A DNA stretch of 64,000 nucleotides from Serpentinimonas maccroryi (GCF_000828915.1 NZ_AP014569.1:1240001-1304000); one strand, 5' to 3'. Counted from the stretch's first letter, positions 16,790 to 26,502 are shown. Numbers and translations: made by a program. The notes: a model not told the origin generated them from the letters alone.

Positions 16790-18307
16790 ATGCTGCTCTC
16801 ACTCGACTTCCTCGCCATCCCGCTGCTGATCGCTGCCGGGCTGGTTTTCGTCAGCCTGCTGGCGGGGCTGTTTTCGGTACGGCTTGGGTTCTCGTTTTTG
16901 GTGGTGTTTCTCATCGCCGGGATGTTGCTGGGCGAAGACGGCCCGGGCGGGGTGGCGTTCAAGGATTTCGAACTCGCGTTCTGGGTCGGTAACGTCGCGC
17001 TGGCGGTGATCTTGCTCGACGGTGGCCTGCGCACCCAGTACCGCACCTTTCGCACCGGGCTCAAGCCCGCGCTGTGGCTGGCCACCCTCGGGGTCGTGGT
17101 CACGGCGGCCTTGACCGGGGTGGCGGCGCATTTTTTGCTCGGCCTGAGCTGGCCCATGGCGCTGTTGCTGGGGGCCATCGTCGGCTCGACCGACGCCGCA
17201 GCGGTGTTTGCGCTGCTCAAAACCAGTGGCGTCAGGCTCAACGAACGGGTCGCGGCCACGCTCGAAATCGAATCCGGCCTCAACGACCCGATGGCGGTCT
17301 ATCTCACGCTGGCCCTGATCGGCTGGGTCTTGCTCGACGCCCAAAACGCTGGGGCCGACATGGCGTGGTGGTGGCCACTGCGCGACTTGGCACTGCAGTT
17401 TGGTTGGGGCGCGGTGCTGGGCATAGGGGCCGGCTGGGCCTTTGCCCTGCTGCTGCGCCGGCTCATGGTGTGGGCGCGCCCCAGCGGCGGCGTGCGCGCG
17501 CTGTTGCTCACCTCGGCGGGCTTGAGCGTGTTTGCCCTCACCACCTGGGTGGGGGGCTCGGGCTTTTTGGCGGTCTACCTCTTTGGCGTGCTGGTGGTCA
17601 ACCGGGCCACGCAGTGCGTGGCGCCCTCGCTGTCGGCCATGGACGGATTTGCGTGGCTGGCGCAGGCCTCGATGTTTTTGCTCCTGGGCTTGCTGGTCAC
17701 GCCGTCGGACGCACTCGATGCGCTGTTGCCGGCGCTGGGCGTGGTGGCCACGCTGATGCTGCTGGCGCGCCCGCTGTCGGTTTGGATCGTGCTCAAGCCG
17801 CTGCGCTTTGACTGGCGCGAAACCGCGTTTATCTCGTGGGTGGGTTTGCGCGGCGCAGTGCCGATCGTGCTGGCGATCTTTCCGGTCATGGCCGGGGTGG
17901 ACGGGGCTGAAATCTTTGTCAGCGTGGCGCTGATCGTGGTCATGGCCTCGCTGCTGTTACAAGGCTCGACCATTTCCTGGGTGGCGCGGCGCTGTGAGGT
18001 GGCACTGCCTGACGAGGACGACACCGTGCGCGCGCGCGAGGTCTTTGGCGACTTTGAAGTTCCTGGCAACGCCCGCATGGCCGATTTGTGCAGTTTTTAC
18101 GACTGGCCGGCCGTGGCCGACCCGAGCTTGAGCGCGGCCGAGTGGCTGGCCGAGGCGCTGGGGCGACCACCGGTCGAGGGCGACCACGCGAACCTCGGCG
18201 CGGCCGAACTGAGCGTGCGCCAGATCGAGGACGGCGAAATCACGCGCGTGGGCATCCGGCTGCTGCACCAAAACGCCGCCGAAGCGGCCAACGACGACCC
18301 GGCTTGA
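16790..18307 (+). CDS. CPA1-type K+/H+ antiporter (NhaP2/CvrA-like)
   Basis: A 505-residue membrane antiporter of the CPA1 family. About 12 helices span residues 5-390, including the ion-binding signature ESGLNDPMA near 160 and GSTDAAAVFALL near 135. A cytoplasmic C-terminal region of about 115 residues follows. Proteins of this type (NhaP2/CvrA, formerly YcgO) export K+ or Na+ in exchange for protons. This would help pH and cation homeostasis and matter in alkaline or saline habitats. It follows hoxI after 142 bases on the same strand. Co-transcription is possible but no shared control is visible. Ion specificity cannot be read from sequence. Confidence 0.85.
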   Translation: MLLSLDFLAIPLLIAAGLVFVSLLAGLFSVRLGFSFLVVFLIAGMLLGEDGPGGVAFKDFELAFWVGNVALAVILLDGGLRTQYRTFRTGLKPALWLATLGVVVTAALTGVAAHFLLGLSWPMALLLGAIVGSTDAAAVFALLKTSGVRLNERVAATLEIESGLNDPMAVYLTLALIGWVLLDAQNAGADMAWWWPLRDLALQFGWGAVLGIGAGWAFALLLRRLMVWARPSGGVRALLLTSAGLSVFALTTWVGGSGFLAVYLFGVLVVNRATQCVAPSLSAMDGFAWLAQASMFLLLGLLVTPSDALDALLPALGVVATLMLLARPLSVWIVLKPLRFDWRETAFISWVGLRGAVPIVLAIFPVMAGVDGAEIFVSVALIVVMASLLLQGSTISWVARRCEVALPDEDDTVRAREVFGDFEVPGNARMADLCSFYDWPAVADPSLSAAEWLAEALGRPPVEGDHANLGAAELSVRQIEDGEITRVGIRLLHQNAAEAANDDPA

Positions 18308-18342
18308 GGCGCCGTTGCAGCCAATCGGTACGGCGGGGGAGT

Positions 18343-19569
18343 TCAGGGCGGCGGCGGCCCAGCGTAGAGGCGCGGCACGTCGATCAGGCGCGGACCGAGC
18401 AGCCGCATGGCACCATCACGGCCCCAGCGCAGCGGCCCGCTGGCGTGAAAGATGGTGCCGTTGCGCTGTGAGCGCGCCTGCACCCAGGCGCAACGGCGCC
18501 AGCGCGCTTGCGCCCAGCGAAGCAGCAGGTTCGGCCAATCCAGAGCAGCAGGCGCCGCCGCCTCGCCCTGCGCCGCCAGCAGCCGCCCCAGTGCCCAAGC
18601 GTCTTCGAGCGCCATGGCGGCGCCTTGGGCCAAGTAGGGCTTCATGGGGTGCGCTGCATCGCCCAGCAGCGCCACCGGGCCGCGTGCCATCTCGTGCGCG
18701 CCGGCCACCGGCGAACGGCCGAACAAGGGCCACAGCCGCCACAGCGGCACGGCCTCGAGCACGCGGTGCAAATCGCGCTGCGGCAGCAAACCCATGGCCT
18801 GCCACAGCGCCTGCGGCTGCGCCGGGTGGTCCCAGCCGGCGGGCTCGGTGGGCAAATCGCCCTGCACCACCACCACCACATTGAGCCACTCGCCCGCGCG
18901 CACTGGGTAGTGTACGGCGTGCATGCGCGGGCCCAGCCAAGCGGTCACGGCGGTCTGGCGCAATTCGGGCGGCAGGCGCGTCATCTTGACCAAGCCGCGG
19001 TATGCCAAGTGGCCGCTAAAGCGCGGCGTGGCGTCGCCCAGCAGCTGCTCGCGCACGCGGCTGCGCAAGCCGTCGCAGCCCAGCAGCGCGGCGGCGCTCC
19101 AGCTTTGCCCGCTTTGGGTGCGCAGCTCCAGCGGGCCACCCGCTTCAGGCGGCAGCTGCACGCCCTCGATGCGCTGCAGCAGGTGCATGCCCGTGCCCCC
19201 TTCGGCCTGCAGCGCCTGCAGCAGCAAGGCGTGCAAATCGGCGCGGTGGATGGTGGCATAGGGCGCGCCATAAAGCCGCTGGGCGCGCTCGGCCAAGGGC
19301 AGATGCCCTAGGCTGGCGCCGCTGGCCGCGTCGCGCACCAGCAGATCGGTGGGGAAGGCCGCGACCTCGTTCAGGGCGGCTTCCAACCCCCAGTCGCGCA
19401 GCACACGCACGGCGTTGGGCCCGAGCTGGATGCCCGCCCCCACTTCCGAGAACTGCTCGGCCTGCTCCAACACCTCGAGCTGCAGGCCCGGGGCTGCACG
19501 GCGCAGCGCCAGTGCCGCACCCAAGCCCGCCAGCCCGGCGCCGGCGATCAGTACACGCGCTTCATCCAT
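18343..19569 (-). CDS. FAD-dependent aromatic-ring monooxygenase-like protein
   Basis: A 408-residue class A flavoprotein monooxygenase. It has the Rossmann FAD motif GAGLAG at 10-15, the family segment GAGIQLGPNA near 47, and the second FAD motif LGDAAHPMKPYLAQGA near 290. Overall it resembles salicylate or 3-hydroxybenzoate hydroxylases, which use NAD(P)H and O2. No catabolic partner genes are adjacent, so the substrate is unknown. Downstream it converges on the antiporter. It lies about 30 bases upstream of the sppA stop codon on the same strand. Confidence 0.8.
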   Translation of the reverse strand: MDEARVLIAGAGLAGLGAALALRRAAPGLQLEVLEQAEQFSEVGAGIQLGPNAVRVLRDWGLEAALNEVAAFPTDLLVRDAASGASLGHLPLAERAQRLYGAPYATIHRADLHALLLQALQAEGGTGMHLLQRIEGVQLPPEAGGPLELRTQSGQSWSAAALLGCDGLRSRVREQLLGDATPRFSGHLAYRGLVKMTRLPPELRQTAVTAWLGPRMHAVHYPVRAGEWLNVVVVVQGDLPTEPAGWDHPAQPQALWQAMGLLPQRDLHRVLEAVPLWRLWPLFGRSPVAGAHEMARGPVALLGDAAHPMKPYLAQGAAMALEDAWALGRLLAAQGEAAAPAALDWPNLLLRWAQARWRRCAWVQARSQRNGTIFHASGPLRWGRDGAMRLLGPRLIDVPRLYAGPPPP

Positions 19570-19600
19570 GTTTTTTTACAACCGACTCACGCTGCGGCAC

Positions 19601-20569
19601 TCAGCGCAGCGTCCAGCCCCAGTCGCGCAAGGTCTGCACCGCGGCCTCGCCCGCACCCGAGCCAAAGCGGCGCGCCAACTGCTGCGCCACGTTTTCGCGC
19701 TGGGTGTAGTCGATGATCAACTCGGCTCCGATGACGTCTCGCGCCACCGACGAGACGCTGCCCAAGCCATCGGCCAGGCCTTTGTCGACCGCGCGCTGGC
19801 CGCTCCAGATCAGGCCGCTGAAGGTCTCGGGGGTTTCGCGCAGGCGCTCGCCGCGGCCCTTGCGCACCACGTCGATGAACTGCTGGTGAATGTCGTCGAG
19901 CATTTGCTGGGTGTGTTGCACCTGGGCCTCGTTGGGCGGGCTGAACGGGTCCATAAAGCCCTTGTTGGCGCCGGCGGTGAGCAAGCGCCGCTCGACCCCG
20001 ACCTTGTTCATCAGCTCGGTAAAACCAAAGCCGTCCATCATCACCCCGATGCTGCCCACCAAGCTGGCCTTGTCCACGTGGATGGCCGTGGCGGCCGAGG
20101 CCACGTAGTAGGCTGCGGAGGCACCCACTTCCTCAATCACGGCGTGCACCGGCTTGTCGTGCAGGGCGCGCAGGCGGTGGATTTCGTCGGCGATGATGCC
20201 CGCTTGCACCGGCGAACCGCCCGGCGAGCTGATCAGCAGCAGCACGCCCTTGGCGGTCGGCTCCTCGAACGCCGCGCGCAAGGACTCAACCACCGCGTGC
20301 GCATTGGCGGGGGCGTCGGAGGCGATCACGCCGCGCACCTCGATCAGCGCCGTGTGCGGCTGCGTCAGGGTGGCGCGTGTGGCGTAGTCGCGCATCAGCA
20401 TGGCAACAATGAATACAAAGACGCTCAGCCACAGCAGGCGAAAAAATATCCGCCAGCGGCGCGCTGCGCGTTGCTCGCGCACCGTCGCCATAAGCAATTT
20501 TTCTAGCGTGCTGCGCTCCCAATCGGGGGGCGATTTGTTGGCGCTCGGCGCCGGGGTGGCTTCGTCCAT
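19601..20569 (-). CDS. sppA: Signal peptide peptidase SppA-type serine protease (S49)
   Basis: A 322-residue membrane-anchored peptidase that degrades cleaved signal peptides or membrane proteins on the periplasmic side. One N-terminal membrane helix lies at about 42-60, after a charged cytoplasmic stretch (REQRAARRWR). The S49 core shows ISSPGGSP, GASAAYYVASAA with the serine nucleophile, and GSIGVMM. This is the short, single-domain form rather than the 618-residue E. coli type. The start is set at the ATG at 20569; the open frame upstream of it lacks conserved sequence. Confidence 0.9.
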   Translation of the reverse strand: MDEATPAPSANKSPPDWERSTLEKLLMATVREQRAARRWRIFFRLLWLSVFVFIVAMLMRDYATRATLTQPHTALIEVRGVIASDAPANAHAVVESLRAAFEEPTAKGVLLLISSPGGSPVQAGIIADEIHRLRALHDKPVHAVIEEVGASAAYYVASAATAIHVDKASLVGSIGVMMDGFGFTELMNKVGVERRLLTAGANKGFMDPFSPPNEAQVQHTQQMLDDIHQQFIDVVRKGRGERLRETPETFSGLIWSGQRAVDKGLADGLGSVSSVARDVIGAELIIDYTQRENVAQQLARRFGSGAGEAAVQTLRDWGWTLR

Positions 20570-20745
20570 GAGGGTGCAGGTGTGTGGGTAGAGCAAACGA
20601 CTCGCTATTGTCGCTGCAGGTCGATCGAAAAAAAGCGCGCCGCTTTCAATGCCACGCAAATCGCTGTGGCTGCCAACTTTGAGGCTGTGCGAAGGGGAAA
20701 GTTTTGATCAAAAAAACCGAGCCCACCTTGGCCGCACCACCAGCC

Positions 20746-22581
20746 TCAAGAACCGCGATTATCGGCTTTGGCGTGTGCCTGCAACTTGGGCGCCTGTTCG
20801 AGCAGATACACCCCCGCGCGGTTTTGTTTGGCGTGGTGTTTGGCGCTGGCGGCCGCGTTGGCCACGCTCTCGGCGTCGCGGTAGCGCCCCGGTGCGATCT
20901 TGACCACGCCTAGGCTGACGGTGGTGCAGGGGTGAAAACGCAACTGGCCGTTGCGGTCTTCGGTGCGCACACCGCCGGCAATCTGGTCGGCCGGGTCAAA
21001 GAGGTTGACCGCTTTGCCGTTGAAGGTCTGCACCGCGCGCTCCAGCCGCTCCTTCCAGTCGGGGCTTTGGAGCAGCAGCACGAAATCGTCGCCGCCCACG
21101 TGGCCGATGAAATCGCGCCGCGGGTCGCAAACGGCTTGCAGACACTCGGCTTGCAAGCGGATCATGGCGTCGCCGCGCCAGTAGCCGTAGTGGTCGTTGA
21201 AGGCTTTGAACTGGTTCAGGTCGGCGTAGCAGGCGATGAAGTCTTGCTGGTTGTCGAGCAGGCGCTGGATGTGCAGCGTGATCGGGATGTTACCGGGCAA
21301 AAAAGTGAGCGGGTTGGCGTGGCGCGCGGCCTCGATGCGCGCCTCGGTCACCATGCGCACCAAATCGGCCCCGGTGCCCAAGCCCCGGTACAAGCCGCCT
21401 TCGGTGATGACAAAGCCCTCGGTGAGGTAGCGTTGATCGGCAGAGGTCAGGATTTCGGTCAGGTTTTCGAGCGGCGTGTGGATATCGACCAGCAATGGGT
21501 CGGGGTTGGCGTGCATGCGGCAGGGCCTGTTGCCGTAGATGTCGCGAAAAAAGATCTGGAGGAACAGGTCCTGCAAGGTCTTGCGGCTGATCAGCCCCAC
21601 CGGGCGCTCGCCCTCGATCAAGGGCAGCGCATGCAAGCCCTTGTGTTGCTTGAATATATCGGCCACCAGCTCGTGGCTGGCTTGGGCACCGACCGTGGGC
21701 GCCTCGATCAGCAAGGCGCGCGCCGTCAAGCCCCGGTTGCTGACTTGCTTTTGCAACGGCAACACGCTGATCTGGCGGCTGCGCAACACCCGCTCGGCGT
21801 CGGGCAACGGGGCGGCAGCTGGGCTGGCTTGCGGTCGCCCGAGATAAAAGCCCTGGGCGTATGACAGGCCCAGATCGCGCAGAATTTCCAGCTCATCGGC
21901 CGTTTCAACCCCTTCGGCCACCAGTTTGCTGCCAAAGGTTTCGGCCAAGCGGCTCAGGGCCTGCACGGTTTGCAACTTGTGGCTGTGCTGGTTGACTTGG
22001 CTCACAAAGTATTTGTCGATCTTGACGTATTCGGGGTGCAACTCCGACCACAGCCGCAGGCTAGAGTGCCCATCGCCAAAATCATCGAGCGCCAGCGCCC
22101 CGCCGTGGCGCCGCAGGCGCTCGATCACGCCGAGGATGGCGCCGATGTCGGTGACCCGCTCGTGCTCGGTGAGCTCAAGCACCAGCGACGACAGCGACAA
22201 ACCCAAGGCTTGCGCGTGGTCGAACAGGCGCACGATCTGCTGGCGCTCGGCGGCCTGAACCAGCACCGAGGCACTGACGTTGAGAAACAAGCGCCCGGTG
22301 CGTGCGCTGCGGCTCCAATACCACAGGGCCCGAAACAGGCATTCGAGCTCGAACTCGAGCGTCTGGTTTTCACTTTGGGCCGAAGCCAGCAGCTCGAGTG
22401 GGCCGATCCACGGGCTGCCGTGGGGTGGCCGCGCCAAGGCTTCGTGGGCATAGACCGAAACCCCGGCCAAATCGACGACGGGCTGAAAATGAACCTGCAG
22501 CGCCGCGCTGTCGATCAGTTCACGGATGCTGCAAATTTGCCCATGCCCGGAGAGCAAATCGGAATCGGAGTGCGTGCGCAT
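20746..22581 (-). CDS. Cyclic-di-GMP signalling protein, EAL-CBS-GGDEF
   Basis: A 611-residue cytoplasmic protein with three modules. An EAL phosphodiesterase domain spans about 20-265, with EAL at 47-49, NVSAS, ELTE, DDFGDGHSS, KID and EGVET all present, so catalysis is plausible. A pair of CBS domains follows at about 280-410, often nucleotide sensors. A C-terminal GGDEF domain spans about 430-600, with signature GGDDF. The fourth signature residue is Asp instead of Glu, so diguanylate cyclase activity is uncertain. No membrane segments. It probably turns over c-di-GMP in response to a ligand at the CBS pair. Confidence 0.93.
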   Translation of the reverse strand: MRTHSDSDLLSGHGQICSIRELIDSAALQVHFQPVVDLAGVSVYAHEALARPPHGSPWIGPLELLASAQSENQTLEFELECLFRALWYWSRSARTGRLFLNVSASVLVQAAERQQIVRLFDHAQALGLSLSSLVLELTEHERVTDIGAILGVIERLRRHGGALALDDFGDGHSSLRLWSELHPEYVKIDKYFVSQVNQHSHKLQTVQALSRLAETFGSKLVAEGVETADELEILRDLGLSYAQGFYLGRPQASPAAAPLPDAERVLRSRQISVLPLQKQVSNRGLTARALLIEAPTVGAQASHELVADIFKQHKGLHALPLIEGERPVGLISRKTLQDLFLQIFFRDIYGNRPCRMHANPDPLLVDIHTPLENLTEILTSADQRYLTEGFVITEGGLYRGLGTGADLVRMVTEARIEAARHANPLTFLPGNIPITLHIQRLLDNQQDFIACYADLNQFKAFNDHYGYWRGDAMIRLQAECLQAVCDPRRDFIGHVGGDDFVLLLQSPDWKERLERAVQTFNGKAVNLFDPADQIAGGVRTEDRNGQLRFHPCTTVSLGVVKIAPGRYRDAESVANAAASAKHHAKQNRAGVYLLEQAPKLQAHAKADNRGS

Positions 22582-22658
22582 GATCCAAACCGCCCCTCAA
22601 TCAAATCAAGGCCTTGATTGTGGGCGGCCCGCATGACAAAACGGTGAAAAAAGCTGGG

Positions 22659-23177
22659 CTATCGAGCGCGCCGGCGCAGCAAGGCCACGAACAGCGCCAA
22701 TGCCAGCAGCGCCATGCCGGTGAAAACCAGAAACGACCAGTTGGCGATGGTCAGGCCCAGAAAGATCCAGTCCACCTTGGCGCAGTCGCCGCTGCCACTG
22801 AACAGCATGGGGATCACGCGCTCGAGCGGGAAGCTGGCAATCATGCCGTAAAAATCGCGCCCGCAGGTCACGAACTCGGGCGGGTACCACTGCAACCAGC
22901 TCTGCCGGGCGGCGGTGAAGGCACCAAAACCCGCCATGAGCACGATCGCCACCGAACCCGCCAGATGCACGCCGCGCTGCGGAAAAGCGGCGGTGAGCAG
23001 CGCCAGCAGCATGACACCGAGCAAGGCGTAGCGCTGCACCACGCACATAGGGCACGGCTGCAAGCCCACTACGTGTTGCAGGTACAGGCCGTAGCCAAAC
23101 ATACCCACGCACACCAGCGCCAGCAGCAGCAGCCAGCGGCGCGGGTGTTGCACCAAGGCGTCAAAAAAAGTGGTCAT
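22659..23177 (-). CDS. dsbB: Disulfide bond formation protein DsbB
   Basis: DsbB reoxidises the periplasmic oxidase DsbA and passes electrons to quinones. The 172-residue product has four membrane helices and the two redox pairs expected in periplasmic loops: CPMC (Cys42, Cys45), and Cys105 with Cys132 (VTCGRDF and GDCAK). The ATG at 23177 gives the normal short N terminus; an in-frame ATG ten codons upstream overlaps fpr and is less likely. It lies 26 bases downstream of fpr on the same strand. Confidence 0.94.
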   Translation of the reverse strand: MTTFFDALVQHPRRWLLLLALVCVGMFGYGLYLQHVVGLQPCPMCVVQRYALLGVMLLALLTAAFPQRGVHLAGSVAIVLMAGFGAFTAARQSWLQWYPPEFVTCGRDFYGMIASFPLERVIPMLFSGSGDCAKVDWIFLGLTIANWSFLVFTGMALLALALFVALLRRRAR

Positions 23178-23203
23178 AAGTGTTGAGGATAGCGCACCAG
23201 CGC

Positions 23204-23980
23204 TCAACTTTCAACGAAGGCACGCTCGATCACGTAGTCGCCGGGCGTGCTGGTGTTGCCTTCCACGAACTGGCGCTCTTCCATCATGCGTTTGAGGTCG
23301 CGCAGCATCTCGGGGCTGCCGCAGATCATGACCCGATCGTGCGCCGGATCCAGCGCCGGCAACCCCAAGTCGGCGGCCAGTTTGCCGTTGGCGATCAGGT
23401 CGGTGACGCGGCCGCGGTTTTTGAACGGTTCGCGCGTCACGGTCGGGTAGTAGCGCAGCTGCTGGCTCACCATCTCGCCCAAAAACTCGTGCTGCGGCAA
23501 GTCGACGGTGATGTAGTCGAAATAGGCCAGTTCCTTGACCTCGCGCACGCCGTGCACCAGCACCACCTGCTCGAATTTTTCGTAGGTGGCCGGGTCGCGG
23601 ATGATGCTCATCCACGGCGCCAGCCCGGTGCCGGTGCCCAGCAGGTACAGGCGCTTGCCCGGCAGCAGGTAGTCGATCAGCAGCGTGCCGGTGGGTTTGC
23701 GCCCGACCACGATGGTGTCGCCGGGCACGATGTGCTGCAAGCGGCTGGTGAGCGGGCCGTCGGGCACCTTGATGCTGAGGAACTCCAGATGCTCCTCGTA
23801 GTTGGCGCTGGCGATGCTGTAGGCGCGCAGCAAGGGCTTGCCGCCCTCCGTGCGCAGGCCGATCATGGTGAAGTGGCCGTTGAAGAAGCGCAACGAGGGG
23901 TCGCGCGTGGTGGTGAAACTGAACAGCCGGTCGGTCCAGTGGTGAACGGTGAGAACCCGTTCTTCGTTGAATGCGCTCAT
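23204..23980 (-). CDS. fpr: Ferredoxin/flavodoxin-NADP+ reductase
   Basis: FPR exchanges electrons between NADP(H) and ferredoxin or flavodoxin. The 258-residue enzyme has the FAD motif RAYSIAS (near 55), the isoalloxazine/phosphate segment at about 70-100, and the NADP-binding stretch GTGTGLAPWMSI near 112. CGSPEML and the C-terminal FVES tail are typical of the bacterial subclass. tRNA-Ser lies 66 bases upstream. It may supply reducing power for oxidative-stress or Fe-S enzymes. No regulator site is evident. Confidence 0.93.
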   Translation of the reverse strand: MSAFNEERVLTVHHWTDRLFSFTTTRDPSLRFFNGHFTMIGLRTEGGKPLLRAYSIASANYEEHLEFLSIKVPDGPLTSRLQHIVPGDTIVVGRKPTGTLLIDYLLPGKRLYLLGTGTGLAPWMSIIRDPATYEKFEQVVLVHGVREVKELAYFDYITVDLPQHEFLGEMVSQQLRYYPTVTREPFKNRGRVTDLIANGKLAADLGLPALDPAHDRVMICGSPEMLRDLKRMMEERQFVEGNTSTPGDYVIERAFVES

Positions 23981-24046
23981 GGTCGGGAATTTGGGGCGGC
24001 TGGCACGCAGCGTGGGGCTTTTGCAGGTCAAGGCCCGTGCCGCAAA

Positions 24047-24139
24047 TGGCGGAGTGAGAGGGATTCGAACCCTCGATGCGGCTCTACACCGCATACTCCC
24101 TTAGCAGGGGAGCACCTTCGGCCTCTCGGTCATCACTCC
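24047..24139 (-). tRNA. tRNA-Ser(GCU)
   Basis: On the minus strand the 93-nt gene starts GGAGTGATGACCGAG, has anticodon loop CTGCTAA with GCT anticodon, a long variable arm (GTATGCGGTGTAGAGCCGCA), T-arm GGTTCGAATCC, and an encoded CCA end. The long variable arm is characteristic of serine tRNAs. It reads AGC/AGU codons and sits downstream of lysC as in related Burkholderiales. Confidence 0.97.
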
Positions 24140-24245
24140 AGAGCTTGCGATTATGCCCGAAAACCAGCCTGCCCCAGCGTGCGCTGCGCTTAATTCGTGC
24201 CTTGCGGCTGCGCGGCTATGGGGCGGGCAGGGGCGCGATTGCCTG

Positions 24246-25526
24246 TTAGCTTTTCAGGCTGTCGGCGGGTTGGTCGAGGTCGAACTCGCGGTGCAGGGCG
24301 CGCACCGCCAGCTCCATGTATTTTTCGTCGATCACCACCGAGGTCTTGATCTCGGAGGTGCTGATCATCTGGATGTTGATGCCCTCCTCGCTCAGGCAGC
24401 GGAACATGCGGCTGGCCACGCCCACGTGGCTGCGCATGCCGATGCCGACGATGCTGACCTTGCAGATGCGCGCATCGCCCAGCACTTCGGCCGCACCCAG
24501 CTTGGGCACCACTTGGCTGCGCAGCAGATCGAGCGTTTTGGCGTAGTCGTTGCGGTGCACGGTGAAGCTGAAGTCGGTCTTGCCGTCTTTGCTGATGTTT
24601 TGGATGATCACATCGACTTCGACGTTGGCCTCGGCCACCGCGCCCAGAATCAGGTAGGCGATGCCGGGGCGGTCGGGCACGCCGAGCACGGTGATCTTGG
24701 CTTCGTCGCGGTTGAAGGCGATGCCGGAGACGACGGCTTGTTCCATGGTTTGCTCATCCTCAAAAGTGATCAGGGTGCCCGACTGGGCTTCGGTGTTCAG
24801 GTCGATGTCCCAAGGCGTGAAGCTCGAGAGCACGCGAATCGGCATGCGGTACTTGCCGGCAAACTCGACCGAGCGGATTTGCAGCACTTTGGAGCCCATG
24901 CTCGCCATTTCGAGCATTTCTTCGAAGCTCACGCGCGCCAGGCGCCGCGCCTCGGGCACCACGCGCGGGTCGGTGGTATAGACGCCATCGACGTCGGTGT
25001 AGATCAGGCACTCGTGCGCGCCGATGGCCGCCGCCACCGCCACCGCCGAGGTGTCGGAGCCGCCACGGCCCAGCGTGGTGATGTTCCCGCCCGCATCCAC
25101 ACCCTGAAAGCCGGTGATGATGACCACCCGGCCGGCCGCCAAATCGGCCTTGATGCGGGCGTCGTCGATGGCTTCGATGCGCGCCTTGGTGTAGGCGCTG
25201 TTGGTGCGGATGGGCACCTGCCAGCCGCAGTAGCTCACGGCCTCCAGCCCTTGGGCTTGCAAGGCAATGGCCAGCAGCGCCGACGAGGCCTGCTCGCCGG
25301 TGGCCGCGAGCTGGTCGAGCTCGCGCTCGTAAGCGCTGCTGGCCGAGGCCGGGGCCAGCTCTTTGGCCAGCGCCAGCAGGCGGTTGGTTTCGCCGCTCAT
25401 GGCGCTGGGCACCACGACCATCTGGTGGCCGGCGCGCTGCCATTTGGCGACGCGCAGGGCCACGTTGCGGATACGCTCGGTCGAGCCCATGCTGGTGCCG
25501 CCGTACTTGTGAACGATGAGTGCCAT
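24246..25526 (-). CDS. lysC: Aspartate kinase
   Basis: Aspartokinase phosphorylates aspartate, the first step toward lysine, threonine and methionine. The 426-residue protein begins with the kinase signature KYGGTSMG, has GRGGSDTSAVA near 175, and ends with two ACT regulatory domains (about 265-400) that normally bind lysine and/or threonine. Length fits the monofunctional class. In relatives it follows tilS, but here nfeD and a slipin gene intervene. A perfect -10 hexamer lies about 75 bases upstream. Confidence 0.97.
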   Translation of the reverse strand: MALIVHKYGGTSMGSTERIRNVALRVAKWQRAGHQMVVVPSAMSGETNRLLALAKELAPASASSAYERELDQLAATGEQASSALLAIALQAQGLEAVSYCGWQVPIRTNSAYTKARIEAIDDARIKADLAAGRVVIITGFQGVDAGGNITTLGRGGSDTSAVAVAAAIGAHECLIYTDVDGVYTTDPRVVPEARRLARVSFEEMLEMASMGSKVLQIRSVEFAGKYRMPIRVLSSFTPWDIDLNTEAQSGTLITFEDEQTMEQAVVSGIAFNRDEAKITVLGVPDRPGIAYLILGAVAEANVEVDVIIQNISKDGKTDFSFTVHRNDYAKTLDLLRSQVVPKLGAAEVLGDARICKVSIVGIGMRSHVGVASRMFRCLSEEGINIQMISTSEIKTSVVIDEKYMELAVRALHREFDLDQPADSLKS

Positions 25527-25599
25527 GAGAGGGGGTGCGGTGGAATGAGGCCCAGCGCAGCAAAAGCCGCCGCCACGGGCCTAGGGTGCAAAACCTAAA

Positions 25600-25605
25600 A
25601 TTATA
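25600..25605 (-). promoter_or_regulatory. -10 hexamer of probable lysC promoter
   Basis: TATAAT on the minus strand, in an AT-rich island of an otherwise GC-rich gap, about 75 bases upstream of lysC. No good -35 is visible at 16-18 bp spacing. Confidence 0.45.
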
Positions 25606-25716
25606 AATGGCCTAAGGCCGGCTACGACACCTACAGCCTTGTCCCACGACGCATCAGCCTGAACGCGGCGCGTGTTTTCAAGAGGGTGCAAGATCCGGGC
25701 CTGACCGTATGCGCCC

Positions 25717-26502
25717 TCAGCTTGGCGGCGACGCCGGTCGGTCTCCAGCGGACTGCAGTCGCGACAGCCATTGTGAGAACTCGGTCGGGAACGGGAAGAC
25801 GATCGTCGTGCTGTTTTGCGTGCCGATCGCGGCCAGCGTGCTGAGGTAGCGCAGCTGCATCGCTTCGGGTACCTCGCCGAGCACGCGGGCGGCTTCGAGC
25901 AGCTTGCGCGCGGCCTGCTCCTCGCCCTCGGCGTTGATGATCCGGGCGCGCCGCTCGCGCTCAGCCTCGGCCTGCCTAGCCATCACGCGCACCATGGTCT
26001 CGCCGAGGTCGACGTGCTTGAGTTCGACGTTGGCGACCTTGATGCCCCAGGTGTCGGTCTGGGCGTCGAGAATTTCCTGGATGTCGGCGTTCATCTTGTC
26101 GCGCTCGGACAGCAGCTCGTCGAGCTCGTGCTTGCCGAGTACCGAGCGCAGCGTCGTCTGCGCCAGCTCGCTCGTCGCCTGGTGGAAGTTTTGGACTTGG
26201 ATCACCGCTTTGTCGGACTCGACCACGCGGTAATAGACGACGGCGTTGACCTTGACCGAAACGTTGTCGCGCGTGATCACATCTTGGCTCGGCACATCGA
26301 GCACGGTCACGCGCAAGTCCACACGCACCATCTGCTGGACGTAGGGCACGATCAGGACCAGTCCGGGGCCCTTGACGCCGGTAAAGCGTCCAAGCGTGAA
26401 GACCACGCCGCGCTCGTACTCGCGCAGGATGCGGATCGCCATGCCGAGCACGACGAAGGCCAAGATGACGAGGGGCAGCAGGAAGGCCAGGTCGAAGATC
26501 AT
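25717..26502 (-). CDS. Slipin / stomatin-like SPFH protein
   Basis: A 261-residue membrane-associated SPFH (band 7) protein. It has an N-terminal hydrophobic anchor (about 3-25), the SPFH core (about 28-190; [28 protein letters not shown]-like region), and a charged helical stretch ([13 protein letters not shown]) that favours oligomerisation. Slipins are scaffold partners of NfeD proteases in membrane microdomains. It starts inside the nfeD stop codon (ATGA overlap), so the two are co-transcribed. Confidence 0.93.
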   Translation of the reverse strand: MIFDLAFLLPLVILAFVVLGMAIRILREYERGVVFTLGRFTGVKGPGLVLIVPYVQQMVRVDLRVTVLDVPSQDVITRDNVSVKVNAVVYYRVVESDKAVIQVQNFHQATSELAQTTLRSVLGKHELDELLSERDKMNADIQEILDAQTDTWGIKVANVELKHVDLGETMVRVMARQAEAERERRARIINAEGEEQAARKLLEAARVLGEVPEAMQLRYLSTLAAIGTQNSTTIVFPFPTEFSQWLSRLQSAGDRPASPPS

